Source: an uncultured Sphingobacteriales bacterium (GTDB lineage: Bacteria > Bacteroidota > Bacteroidia > Chitinophagales > Chitinophagaceae). Taken from it: 64,000 bases of DNA. The stretch is from positions 21,840 to 85,839 of the forward strand of contig CALMQS010000028.1 of NCBI GenBank assembly GCA_937871285.1, read 5' to 3'. Every line of letters starts with the position of its first letter. Positions within the stretch are counted from its first letter, which is position 1. The notes under the pieces were generated by a model. It worked only from the letters and a program-made list of their open reading frames with translations. It was not told the origin of the DNA and ran no database searches. The translations under genes were made by a program, and so were the position numbers. Shown piece by piece: positions 46,837 through 55,132 of the stretch.

Positions 46837-49788
46837 ATGTACCTAAACTGCAAAACATATTTCAGCTTCCGCTATGGAACTTTCGGCACACAGGAACTGG
46901 TGAATACTGCTGTGGACGCAGGTGTTACTTCCCTGGCCCTTACTAATATCAATTCAACATGTGACACCTGGGACTTCGTTAAGTTCTGCCGGGAAGCCGG
47001 CATTAAGCCGGTGGTTGGCGCGGAGATTCGCAATGGCAATAACTTGGAGTACATATTACTGGCCGCCAATAATAAAGGCTTTCGATGGATCAATGCATTT
47101 TTATCTTCTCATCTACAGGAACAAAAGCCATTCCCCACCCATACCGAAAACATTCCCTTTTTTGACGATCTGTGGGATGGTTATGTCATTTATCCATCCG
47201 GTAAGAAAGAACTCAGGGAGTTACTTGCTAATGAACATATTGGTATTCTGCCCTGGGAAGTAAACAAACTGTTTGGTATAGACGTAAACAGTGCTGGTGA
47301 CAAACTTGTCATTCGCCAACCCGTTACCTTTCAAAACAAAGCCTATTATAACCTGCATAAGCTATTGCGGGCAATTGACTGTAATGTGGTTGGTACCAAA
47401 CTACCCGCTGAAGCCGTCTGTAGCGATCAGGAATATTTTGTACCTCCATCCCGCCTACTGGATGCTTTTAAGCAATATCCATCCATCGTTACCAATACCT
47501 ACAAGCTTATAGATAGCTGTAACATTACTATGGATTTCCATACCGATAAAAACAAAAAGACTTTCAGCTATTCAAAAGAAGATGACAGGAATTTGCTGGA
47601 AAAGCTGGCTATGGATGGACTGGCATACCGGTATGGAAAAAATAAAGAGGCAAAAGCAAGAGTAGAAAAAGAGCTGAAGATCATTAACGATCTTGGCTTC
47701 AACGCATATTTTTTGATTACCTGGGATATTATACGCTATGCACAAAGCCGAAGCTTTTATTATGTGGGAAGGGGTAGTGGCGCTAATTCCATTGTAGCGT
47801 ACTGCCTGCGCATTACCGATGTGGATCCTATAGAACTGAATTTATATTTTGAGCGGTTCTTAAATCCCCACCGTACCAGTCCTCCCGATTTTGATATTGA
47901 TTTCAGCCATCGGGACAGAGATGATATTATTGATTACGTGCTTAAACGATACGGTAAAAATCAGGCTGTGCTGCTCGGCATGTACAGCACTTTCCAGTAT
48001 AGAGCTGCTGTACGGGAATTGGGTAAAGTTTTTGGATTACCCAAAGAAGAAATTGACGGACTTGCCACAGGCAGCCCGCCTGATGATGGCATCAAACAAA
48101 TGATTTTGCGGTATGGCAAATTAATGGAAAACTTTCCCAATCACCTGTCCATTCATCCGGGTGGAATACTGATATCAGAATCATCCATTCATGATTACGC
48201 GACCGTGTTCATGCCGCCCAAAGGTTTTCCCACTGCCCAATTGGATATGTTTGTTGCGGAAAATATCGGATTATTTAAGTTAGATATATTGTCGCAACGC
48301 GGGCTGGGGCATATCAAGGAAAGCCTGGAATTGATTAAGAAAAACAAAGGCATTGATGTCAATATACATGACTTTGAAACCTTCCGAAAAGATGAAAAAG
48401 TAAAAGCACAAATCCGGAGCGCTAATACCATTGGTTGCTTTTATATAGAATCTCCGGCTATGCGGCAATTGCTAAAAAAATTAAAATGTGATGATTACCC
48501 CACACTGGTAGCAGCCAGTTCTATCATACGCCCGGGCGTAGCGCAATCCGGTATGATGAAGGCGTATATTTATCGTTACCATAACCCCGGCAAGTTTGAA
48601 TACCTGCATCCGATTATGAAGGATTTGCTGCAAGAAACCTTTGGCGTAATGGTGTTTCAGGAAGATGTGATTAAAGTGGCGCACTACTTTGCGGGTCTTG
48701 ATTTGGGTGAAGCAGATGTATTGCGCCGGGCTATGAGTGGGAAATACCGGTCTAACAACCGCTTCCAGTTGATCAAGGAAAAATACTTTGCCAGTTGTAA
48801 AGAAAAAGGACACCCTGATGCATTGGCTGCTGAAGTATGGCGGCAAATGGAAAGCTTTGCCGGTTATAGTTTTAATAAAGCACACTCCGCCAGCTTCGCG
48901 GTAGAAAGCTATATGAGCCTTTACCTGAAGACCTATTATCCCAAAGAGTTCATGGTGGCGGTGATCAACAACTTTGGCGGCTTCTACCCCCGTGAACTTT
49001 ATTTTTTGGAACTGCTCAAAACAGGTGGCGATATTAAAGCGCCTTGCGTAAATAACAGCGACTACTATACGAACATAAAAGGCAATGAAGTGTATTGTGG
49101 GTTCGTACATATCAAAGGACTGGAAACGGCAATGGCTGAATTAGTGCTGGAAGAAAGGCAGCTCAATGGTCCCTACCTGCACCTGCAGGATTTTATCGAG
49201 CGCACAGCCATCGCCAGGGAGCAACTGAACTTACTGGTAAGCGTAGGCGCTTTTAGCTTCACCGGTAAATCAAAAAAAAGATTGCTTTGGGAAGCTAATT
49301 TTCTGCAGGCAAAGAATAAAACTCATATTCCTGCAGGTATTTCCTTATTCCAGGAGAAGCCGGTTGAGTTTACCCTTCCCGAACTGGTGGATCATCCCTT
49401 AGATGATCTGTATGATCAGTTGGAAATACTCGGCTTCCCGCTGTGTAATCCTTTTGCACTGGTGGATGATGATCCTGAAAAATATGTATATGCCGGTGAC
49501 CTGGATGAGCATATTGGTAAGACCATTACCGTGCTGATCTATTTTATTGCCTATAAAGTGGTACCAACGGTGAAGCAGGAAGTGATGTCGTTTGGAACTT
49601 TCATAGATGCCAGGCTTGATTGGATTGACACGGTACATTTTCCGGATTCATTTAAGCGCTACCCAATCAGCAGGAACGGATTTTACCGGGCCAAAGGAAA
49701 AGTAACAGCGGATTTTGACGTGTGTAGTCTGGAAGTGCACTACATGGAAAAGGTGGGATATAAAATGCGAAGCTATGCTGGCATCTGA
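46837..49788 (+). CDS. DnaE-type DNA polymerase of a mutagenesis cassette (ImuC/DnaE2-like)
   Basis: 983 residues, shorter than replicative DnaE (about 1100-1200). The N-terminal PHP domain has lost the metal ligands: the HxH motif is replaced by YLNCKTYFS and ITD by LTN, so no exonuclease is expected. The palm carries the catalytic PDFDIDF triad (350-356), with fingers and tRNA-interacting-like blocks (YSFNKAHSASFAVESYMSLY). Partnered with DinB (14-bp overlap) and SRAP, it fits damage-tolerance polymerases rather than the main replicase. It would extend from lesions as the error-prone partner. Replicative DnaE is expected elsewhere in the genome. Confidence 0.9.
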   Translation: MYLNCKTYFSFRYGTFGTQELVNTAVDAGVTSLALTNINSTCDTWDFVKFCREAGIKPVVGAEIRNGNNLEYILLAANNKGFRWINAFLSSHLQEQKPFPTHTENIPFFDDLWDGYVIYPSGKKELRELLANEHIGILPWEVNKLFGIDVNSAGDKLVIRQPVTFQNKAYYNLHKLLRAIDCNVVGTKLPAEAVCSDQEYFVPPSRLLDAFKQYPSIVTNTYKLIDSCNITMDFHTDKNKKTFSYSKEDDRNLLEKLAMDGLAYRYGKNKEAKARVEKELKIINDLGFNAYFLITWDIIRYAQSRSFYYVGRGSGANSIVAYCLRITDVDPIELNLYFERFLNPHRTSPPDFDIDFSHRDRDDIIDYVLKRYGKNQAVLLGMYSTFQYRAAVRELGKVFGLPKEEIDGLATGSPPDDGIKQMILRYGKLMENFPNHLSIHPGGILISESSIHDYATVFMPPKGFPTAQLDMFVAENIGLFKLDILSQRGLGHIKESLELIKKNKGIDVNIHDFETFRKDEKVKAQIRSANTIGCFYIESPAMRQLLKKLKCDDYPTLVAASSIIRPGVAQSGMMKAYIYRYHNPGKFEYLHPIMKDLLQETFGVMVFQEDVIKVAHYFAGLDLGEADVLRRAMSGKYRSNNRFQLIKEKYFASCKEKGHPDALAAEVWRQMESFAGYSFNKAHSASFAVESYMSLYLKTYYPKEFMVAVINNFGGFYPRELYFLELLKTGGDIKAPCVNNSDYYTNIKGNEVYCGFVHIKGLETAMAELVLEERQLNGPYLHLQDFIERTAIAREQLNLLVSVGAFSFTGKSKKRLLWEANFLQAKNKTHIPAGISLFQEKPVEFTLPELVDHPLDDLYDQLEILGFPLCNPFALVDDDPEKYVYAGDLDEHIGKTITVLIYFIAYKVVPTVKQEVMSFGTFIDARLDWIDTVHFPDSFKRYPISRNGFYRAKGKVTADFDVCSLEVHYMEKVGYKMRSYAGI

Positions 49789-50932
49789 GCGGCATATTAC
49801 ACACATGGATCTTGATACATTTTTTGTATCGGTAGAATGCCTGAATAATCCAAAGCTGAAGGGGAAGCCAGTATTGATTGGTGGTAGTGGCGACAGGGGA
49901 GTAGTTGCATCATGCAGTTATGAAGCCCGCAAGTTCGGTATACACAGTGCTATGCCCATGAAGACAGCCAGGCGCTTATGCCAGCATGCCGTTGTTGTTA
50001 GGGGCGATATGGAGCAGTACAGTAAATACTCCAATCTGGTTACAGAAGTGATCCGCGATACTGTACCCATGTTTGAAAAAAGCAGCATTGATGAATTTTA
50101 TATTGACCTCACGGGAATGGACAAGTTTTTTGGCTGTTCGCTGTTCAGTAAGGAACTTGGTAAAAAAGTAACCAAAGAAACCGGTCTGCCCATTTCCTTT
50201 GCCCTTGCCAGTAATAAACTCATCAGCAAGGTTGCCACCAATGAAGTAAAGCCTAACGGGCAGATTGAGATACCATTCGGCAATGAAAGATCATACCTGG
50301 CGCCGCTTAGTGTAATTAAAATACCCGGTGTGGGTAAGCAAACCGCGTTTTTGCTTTTGAAAATGGGAGTGGAGACGGTGAAGGTACTGGCGGACATACC
50401 GGTTGAAATGATGCATAACCTTTTGGGGAAAGGTGGTATTGAGCTTTCCAAAAAAGCCAATGGCATTGATGAATCCCCCGTTATCCCTTATCGTGAACAA
50501 AAATCTATTTCAACCGAAAACACTTTTTCCCAGGATACCATTGATGTTCAGTTCCTGCACAGCCAACTGGTACGCATGACTGAGAAAATTGCCTTTGAAC
50601 TCAGGAGCCAGAATAAGGTAACAGGTTGCGTGGCAGTTAAAGTCAGGTATTCCGACTTTGAAACACATACCGTACAAAAGGCAATACCTTATTCCAATGC
50701 TGACCATATACTGCTTAAAACTGCCCGTGAACTATTTGATAAATTATACCAGCGAAGGGTTCTTGTACGTTTGATAGGCATACGTTTCACCAACATTATT
50801 CCGGGTAATTACCAGATCAATCTGTTTGATGACACTGAGGAAGATATCCGGCTATACCAGGCGATAGACAGTATAAAAAAGCAGTTTGGTGAGAAAGTAT
50901 TGTTTCGGGCGGCAGGAATTGAAAGATTTTAA
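49775..50932 (+). CDS. dinB: Y-family DNA polymerase IV-type enzyme
   Basis: I chose the ATG at 49775 (MLASERHITHMDLDTFFVSV), which overlaps the dnaE stop by 14 bp; the upstream frame codes only for dnaE shadow sequence. The 385-residue enzyme has catalytic Asp in HMDLDTFF, the SIDE motif (Asp106, Glu107) in KSSIDEFYIDLTG, the helix-hairpin-helix KIPGVGKQTAFLL, and a little-finger domain. QINLF near the C-terminus matches the beta-clamp binding consensus. It inserts bases opposite lesions, probably with the preceding polymerase. Translational coupling suggests co-induction. Confidence 0.94.
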   Translation: MLASERHITHMDLDTFFVSVECLNNPKLKGKPVLIGGSGDRGVVASCSYEARKFGIHSAMPMKTARRLCQHAVVVRGDMEQYSKYSNLVTEVIRDTVPMFEKSSIDEFYIDLTGMDKFFGCSLFSKELGKKVTKETGLPISFALASNKLISKVATNEVKPNGQIEIPFGNERSYLAPLSVIKIPGVGKQTAFLLLKMGVETVKVLADIPVEMMHNLLGKGGIELSKKANGIDESPVIPYREQKSISTENTFSQDTIDVQFLHSQLVRMTEKIAFELRSQNKVTGCVAVKVRYSDFETHTVQKAIPYSNADHILLKTARELFDKLYQRRVLVRLIGIRFTNIIPGNYQINLFDDTEEDIRLYQAIDSIKKQFGEKVLFRAAGIERF

Positions 50933-50958
50933 TACTTTAGTAAAACACAACTTTGGCA

Positions 50959-51339
50959 ATGACCGGACCTGTTACCGATTTACTACGGGATATTGAGGTA
51001 GATATTGAAAAATCTAAAAGTAAGAAGTTAAGGAAAGCAATTATCAGGATAATAGTGCTTGCCTCTGTAATGGCAGTTTTACAAATGGTTTTTCTAAAAT
51101 TTGGACATCCGTTCTATAGCAGGGCGGCATTTTATCCAACTGCTATAATGGTATTGTTAGTTCAGTTTTTTGCATTTCCATTGGTTTCCTGCGTCCTTGC
51201 CTTGTGCATTAAATTGATACAGCAGAGAGGAAGAATAGATTCAGAAAAGGTATTTAAATTTGGCAGTTCGATTCTGATTGTATTCTATTTTTCAGAAATT
51301 CCGTATTGGATATTCGTTATTTTCAAGTATATTTTTTAA
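50959..51339 (+). CDS. Hypothetical membrane protein of the mutagenesis cassette
   Basis: The ATG at 50959 (MTGPVTDLLRDIEVDIEKSK) is preferred to an in-frame TTG six bases upstream. 126 residues: an acidic/basic cytoplasmic start, then three hydrophobic segments (AIIRIIVLASVMAVLQMVFL, AIMVLLVQFFAFPLVSCVLA, FGSSILIVFYFSEIPYWIFV). It is not recognised. It lies 26 bp after dinB and 27 bp before the SRAP gene on the same strand, so it may be part of the damage-response operon or a passenger in it. Confidence 0.7.
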   Translation: MTGPVTDLLRDIEVDIEKSKSKKLRKAIIRIIVLASVMAVLQMVFLKFGHPFYSRAAFYPTAIMVLLVQFFAFPLVSCVLALCIKLIQQRGRIDSEKVFKFGSSILIVFYFSEIPYWIFVIFKYIF

Positions 51340-51366
51340 TAATTTTGCTAATGAAGTAATTGAAAA

Positions 51367-52161
51367 ATGTGCTATTACAACGGTATAAAAGTAACACGGG
51401 ATGAATACATCCGCTTGAAAGCGCTGGAAAAGCGTTTCGCTTTTCTTAATGATGAAATGGCAATTTACAAAGGGTTTGACTATGGCGATTATCCGGTCAT
51501 ACGACCTAAAGCCAATTCACATGAAACAGAGCGTGTGGAAATGCAGTGGGGCTTTTTACCTCCGTATGTAAATACAACAGAGAAGATAAAAAACTTCAGA
51601 TATGGTTATAAGGATGCAACAGGTAAATGGAAGCCTTCCTATACCACGCTGAATGCCACCAGTGAACAGTTATTGGAAAAAATGTACAAGGATGCGGCAT
51701 TGCACCGGCGCTGTCTGATACCATCTGCTGGCTTTTATGAATGGCGGCACGTACAGGTAGTTGGGAAGAGCGGCAAGTTGTTAAAAACGCCGGAAAAATT
51801 TCCTTACCACATTGAGATGGTCAACCAGCCCGAATTTTATATGGCAGGTATTTGGCAACCCAATACCAATTTGGATACCGGCATTACCACCGATACATTT
51901 GCGATTGTAACTACTGATGCCAATACACTTATGAAGCAAATTCATAACAGTAAAGAACGTATGCCCACCATATTGCCGGGAGATGTAGCAGAGGCATGGT
52001 TGTATAAAGACCTTAACGATCAGGAAATATTAGACATAGCCAACTATCAGGTAGCATCTGCCGAAATGAAGGCTACACCGCTGCATAAGGATTTCCTGAA
52101 AAGAGATAATCCGCATGAAGAAGTAATTTATCAGGAGGTGCCTGAGTTGGTATATTCTTAA
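51367..52161 (+). CDS. SRAP-domain abasic-site sensor/peptidase (YedK/HMCES family)
   Basis: 264 residues. The second residue is the conserved Cys2 (MCYYNGIKVT), which forms a covalent bond with abasic sites in single-stranded DNA after removal of Met1. The QWGFLPPYV block, the NATSEQL stretch, CLIPSAGFYEWRH (active-site Glu) and FAIVTTDAN with a later THR/His region (MKATPLHKDF) fit the family. It protects abasic sites from mutagenic processing. The position after two translesion-type polymerases is the usual SOS-like neighbourhood. The stop overlaps by 4 bp with the end of the convergent small gene. Confidence 0.93.
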   Translation: MCYYNGIKVTRDEYIRLKALEKRFAFLNDEMAIYKGFDYGDYPVIRPKANSHETERVEMQWGFLPPYVNTTEKIKNFRYGYKDATGKWKPSYTTLNATSEQLLEKMYKDAALHRRCLIPSAGFYEWRHVQVVGKSGKLLKTPEKFPYHIEMVNQPEFYMAGIWQPNTNLDTGITTDTFAIVTTDANTLMKQIHNSKERMPTILPGDVAEAWLYKDLNDQEILDIANYQVASAEMKATPLHKDFLKRDNPHEEVIYQEVPELVYS

Positions 52162-52427
52162 TCGTCTTTTCGTTCGTGGAAATTTATATAATCCTCGATC
52201 AGTCTGCCTACACCTTCAGCTTCTTTCTGCCTTCCTTCAGGAATAGAAGTCCAGAATTCACCAGAATTGAAATCCATTGCCCTGACCACAAGGAGGGGTT
52301 TGCGTTCACTGCTGAAAATGATATGGAATGCCAGCCAGTTCTCCATATCAACAGGTTGGATACGAAGCGTTGTATTACCGTAAGTGATTTCAAATGGCAT
52401 TTCTGGAAACAAGGAATCTATCTGCAA
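52158..52427 (-). CDS. Small hypothetical protein (89 residues)
   Basis: An acidic, cytoplasmic product starting MQIDSLFPEMPFEITYGNTT, mostly beta-rich, with LLVVRAMDFNSGEFWTSIPE and a helical end. No known family was recognised. It runs convergently into the SRAP gene with a 4-bp overlap and lies 32 bp after the 58-residue gene at 52460-52636, so the two probably form a small operon. Confidence 0.6.
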   Translation of the reverse strand: MQIDSLFPEMPFEITYGNTTLRIQPVDMENWLAFHIIFSSERKPLLVVRAMDFNSGEFWTSIPEGRQKEAEGVGRLIEDYINFHERKDD

Positions 52428-52459
52428 ATTTTATTTAAACAGCACATTATTTTTCAAGT

Positions 52460-52636
52460 TCACATTTCGTGGTGTTCAATCACCTGTCTCAATGCTTTTA
52501 ATAAATCATTTAAATTTCCTTTTTCGCCTGTAAAAATTATATAATCACTTTCTGTTGGTTTGGGTTTTGACAGTAAATCCCTTTTAAGGTATATTGCTGT
52601 CCGATGCTTGAATTGGGTTAATAAGCAAACCAACAT
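52460..52636 (-). CDS. Very small hypothetical protein (58 residues)
   Basis: ATG at 52636, stop TGA at 52460-52462. The frame codes for MLVCLLTQFKHRTAIYLKRD, then PTESDYIIFTGEKGNLNDLL and KALRQVIEHHEM. Composition is balanced, with two amphipathic helices and no low complexity, which makes a real gene likely. It is not recognised. It precedes the 89-residue gene by 32 bp on the same strand. Confidence 0.5.
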   Translation of the reverse strand: MLVCLLTQFKHRTAIYLKRDLLSKPKPTESDYIIFTGEKGNLNDLLKALRQVIEHHEM

Positions 52637-52688
52637 TCGTTATCTCGGCAAGCTATACGTGCCGCCATATTTATCAAGATAAAACTTT

Positions 52689-53321
52689 TTACAACGACTT
52701 GCTATAATCCAATCTCGGCACCTTTGCTATATCACTTTTCCTGATCCTGAACTTTAGCGCTCCGGTTCCAAATCCACATTCATCAATATTGATATCAAAA
52801 AAATCAGATTCCTTCATTTTATTTTTATCAAAACAAAGGAGCAAGTTACTTCCGTCGCTCATGCCGTATGTCTGATCAAACAAATAGTCGCTAAGCTCCA
52901 CTGTATCGCGTTGAGGACTTGTAATAAGGCTGACATACCGGTTCATTTGAAAAGAAAGCACCTGAACCATCTTGCTATAATCGTTAAAACCTCCTAATTG
53001 CCGGATGGCCTCTCTGCCATTCTTAGAAAACTTTAGACGAAAATAATAGTAATTATCATATTTTTTTTCAAGGGTCAATTTTTGCAATGAATCCGTTACG
53101 GGCATTGTTTGCATTTCCTGGGCCACAAAAAAGGAAGAGGGTTGATACGTAAGTGTAACATTAATACCATTCACCTTATGCGCTTGCACTAACCCGCTTT
53201 TTTTATCATTAATATAGCGTATTAATTCTGCTTTCGATAAAGCTTCATCTTTATTGGAGCTACAACTTCCCCAAAGCAGGATCCATATTAGATTCAGATA
53301 AGCTACTCTCTGCATTATCAT
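52689..53321 (-). CDS. Hypothetical lipoprotein
   Basis: 210 residues with a signal peptide and lipobox (LLWGSC, Cys20). The mature part has YINDKKSGLVQAHKVNGINV and VTLTYQPSSFFVAQEM, then a mixed helix/strand domain with FRLKFSKNGREAIRQLGGFN. Proteins of this kind appear in Bacteroidota without assigned function. It starts 2 bp after the OmpH-like gene, so both are likely co-transcribed, and they are divergent from the secretion operon starting at 54155. A link to that operon is possible but unproven. Confidence 0.7.
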   Translation of the reverse strand: MIMQRVAYLNLIWILLWGSCSSNKDEALSKAELIRYINDKKSGLVQAHKVNGINVTLTYQPSSFFVAQEMQTMPVTDSLQKLTLEKKYDNYYYFRLKFSKNGREAIRQLGGFNDYSKMVQVLSFQMNRYVSLITSPQRDTVELSDYLFDQTYGMSDGSNLLLCFDKNKMKESDFFDINIDECGFGTGALKFRIRKSDIAKVPRLDYSKSL

Positions 53322-53323
53322 AG

Positions 53324-53869
53324 TTATTTTGCTGTTACGGTATATTCCTTGTTCAGTTGCTCGACAATCTTATCCGTTATATCCATTGAAGGATCCGCAT
53401 ACGCTATATTTCCATTAGTTGCAACCAAAATCATTTTATAACCATGCTTTTTCCCATATCGTAAAAGATAATTATTAACCGTAGTTAAAACACTTTGGGT
53501 AAGCCTTTGCTCTTCCTGTGCTGCGTTTTGATTGATGGCATTTTGATAATCATACAACTGTTTTTGTTTATTGCTGATCAACTCACGGCTAAGTTGGCGC
53601 TCTTTTTCTGAACCGGAAACTGCTGTTTTTTCATATTTTACCATTGACTCCTGTACCTCCCTTGTAAGGGAATCAATGTTTGCCTCCCATGTTTTCTTTT
53701 TGCTTTCAAATTCATTTCTGGCATGCACCATAGCATTATAGCCATTAAGAAGCTTACCTGAATCAACATAAGAGATTTTTTTAGCAGAAAAGACAAATTC
53801 AAATAACAGAAAAAAAAGCACAATGACAAATAGTGTCAAAGTAAGCAGGTTAGTGCGAAGAAAATTCAT
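53324..53869 (-). CDS. OmpH/Skp-like periplasmic chaperone
   Basis: 181 residues with a hydrophobic N-terminal segment (about 8-28) serving as signal or anchor. The conserved start of the mature part (KKISYVDSGKLLNGYNAMVH) is followed by a long coiled coil (about 55-135) and a C-terminal beta part (YGKKHGYKMILVATNGNIAY), the typical Skp/OmpH layout. Family members keep unfolded outer-membrane proteins soluble. It is transcribed away from the type II-like secretion operon across 285 bp, so it may support secretin or envelope assembly; this is inference. Confidence 0.85.
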   Translation of the reverse strand: MNFLRTNLLTLTLFVIVLFFLLFEFVFSAKKISYVDSGKLLNGYNAMVHARNEFESKKKTWEANIDSLTREVQESMVKYEKTAVSGSEKERQLSRELISNKQKQLYDYQNAINQNAAQEEQRLTQSVLTTVNNYLLRYGKKHGYKMILVATNGNIAYADPSMDITDKIVEQLNKEYTVTAK

Positions 53870-54154
53870 CAGGCTTGCAGATTTAAGGTTGATAATAATT
53901 TTGACTAAAATAAGTGCTTTTTTGAGTTCAAAGTATTTTTAAGCAGTTTTTTTCTTTATGCGGGATTCCCTGTTGCTTCTTAGCCGCTTTTTTACAAAAC
54001 CATTAAGTGTAATCATGTAGTGAGATCAATCTTTAAGGTTTACAAAGCCGTGGGGAACAAATGAAAATGTAAATTGTTTTACAGCAGGTAAGAGAAACTA
54101 AATAAATACTTGTAAACTATTTGATTTTATCATTCAAAACTTCTACATTAGTTA
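53870..54154. promoter_or_regulatory. Divergent intergenic region upstream of the secretion operon
   Basis: 285 bp between the OmpH-like gene and the pilin gene; it must contain both promoters. A TGTAAA...TTTACA inverted repeat lies near 54069-54084 and TTGTAAACTATTTG follows near 54110. No exact -33/-7 pair was found. Confidence 0.4.
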
Positions 54155-54598
54155 ATGCAATCAACCTACGTTACTATGAGAAAGTTATCAACCAGGCTTA
54201 AGTTCTACAGAGTCAGTTCTTTTACGCTTACAGAAATATTGGTAGTATTAATAATCATGGGCATTTTAGTACTGCTGGCATTGCCAAATCTTATGCCTTT
54301 GATCACTAAAGCCAAAAGCACAGAGGCGAAGCTTCAGTTACAGCATGTTTATACACTTGAAAAAAACTATTTCTTTGAAAAATCAAAATACGCTTCCATA
54401 TTAGAGGATATTTCATTTGAACAGCAAAAGCTTTCTGCTGAGGGAGGACAAGCCAATTACAAGATTGAGATTATTGATGCATCCTCCAATTCGTTCAGAG
54501 CTCGCGCTACCGCAGTAGTAGATTTTGATGGCGATGGAAAGTTTAACGTGTGGGAAATTGATCACAATAAGAATTTAACAGAAGTAACACCAGACTAA
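54155..54598 (+). CDS. Type IV pilin / type II major pseudopilin-like protein
   Basis: 147 residues. The class III signal is SSFTLTEILVVLIIMGILVL: cleavage before Phe23, Glu at +5, then a hydrophobic helix. The residue at -1 is Ser22 rather than the usual Gly, which may still be processed. The globular part ends VDFDGDGKFNVWEID, resembling a calcium loop, and GspG pseudopilins also carry a calcium site. It is the first gene of an eight-gene operon and the only pilin in it. The start at 54155 is chosen because it gives a basic leader; ATG at 54176 is an alternative. Confidence 0.85.
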   Translation: MQSTYVTMRKLSTRLKFYRVSSFTLTEILVVLIIMGILVLLALPNLMPLITKAKSTEAKLQLQHVYTLEKNYFFEKSKYASILEDISFEQQKLSAEGGQANYKIEIIDASSNSFRARATAVVDFDGDGKFNVWEIDHNKNLTEVTPD

Positions 54599-55132
54599 AT
54601 GTACTTGATTGTCCTTTCGCTAATCTTACTGACAGCAGCTTACATCGGGTATGAAGATTATAAGTACCGCGCGGTAAGCTGGGTATTGTTTCCCATATTG
54701 GGTGTTTTGGGAATTTCCTCTTCAATTATGTTAAGCAATTCCTATACAACAGCGCTTCTAAACTTTTCCGTTAACCTTACCTTTCTTACAATACAACTTG
54801 CTGTATTGTTCCTGTATCTTAACTATAAAAAGAAAAGTAATAGAGCGCTTACAAAAAAAATAGGGGCTGGTGATATTTTCTTTCTTTTAATGAGTGCCTT
54901 TTTTTTCTCTCCGCTTAATTTTCTCTTTTATCTTATATCGAGTTTAGTTTTCGCTTTAATAGTGCATCTTCTTTTCCTAAAAGGGAAATTATATCCCCAA
55001 AATCTCACTACGATACCACTGGCAGGGTTACAGGCAGTTTTTTTAATCCTGTGCTTGCTAACCAGTAAAACTGCACTTCAAATAAATATAACTGATGATT
55101 CCTGGATCCTATATAAGCTTCTGATAGTATGA
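54599..55132 (+). CDS. Short prepilin peptidase (A24 family) without N-terminal methylase domain
   Basis: 177 residues, nearly all membrane helices. The two aspartates of the A24 active site are visible: Asp20 in IGYEDYKYRAVSW and Asp92 in the GAGD motif (89-92, KKIGAGDIFF). The N-terminal cysteine-rich and methyltransferase part of classical GspO/PilD is absent, so it would cleave the pilin leader without methylating the new N-terminus, as in the short archaeal and Tad-type enzymes. It starts on the base after the pilin stop and overlaps the ATPase gene by 4 bp. Confidence 0.85.
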   Translation: MYLIVLSLILLTAAYIGYEDYKYRAVSWVLFPILGVLGISSSIMLSNSYTTALLNFSVNLTFLTIQLAVLFLYLNYKKKSNRALTKKIGAGDIFFLLMSAFFFSPLNFLFYLISSLVFALIVHLLFLKGKLYPQNLTTIPLAGLQAVFLILCLLTSKTALQINITDDSWILYKLLIV

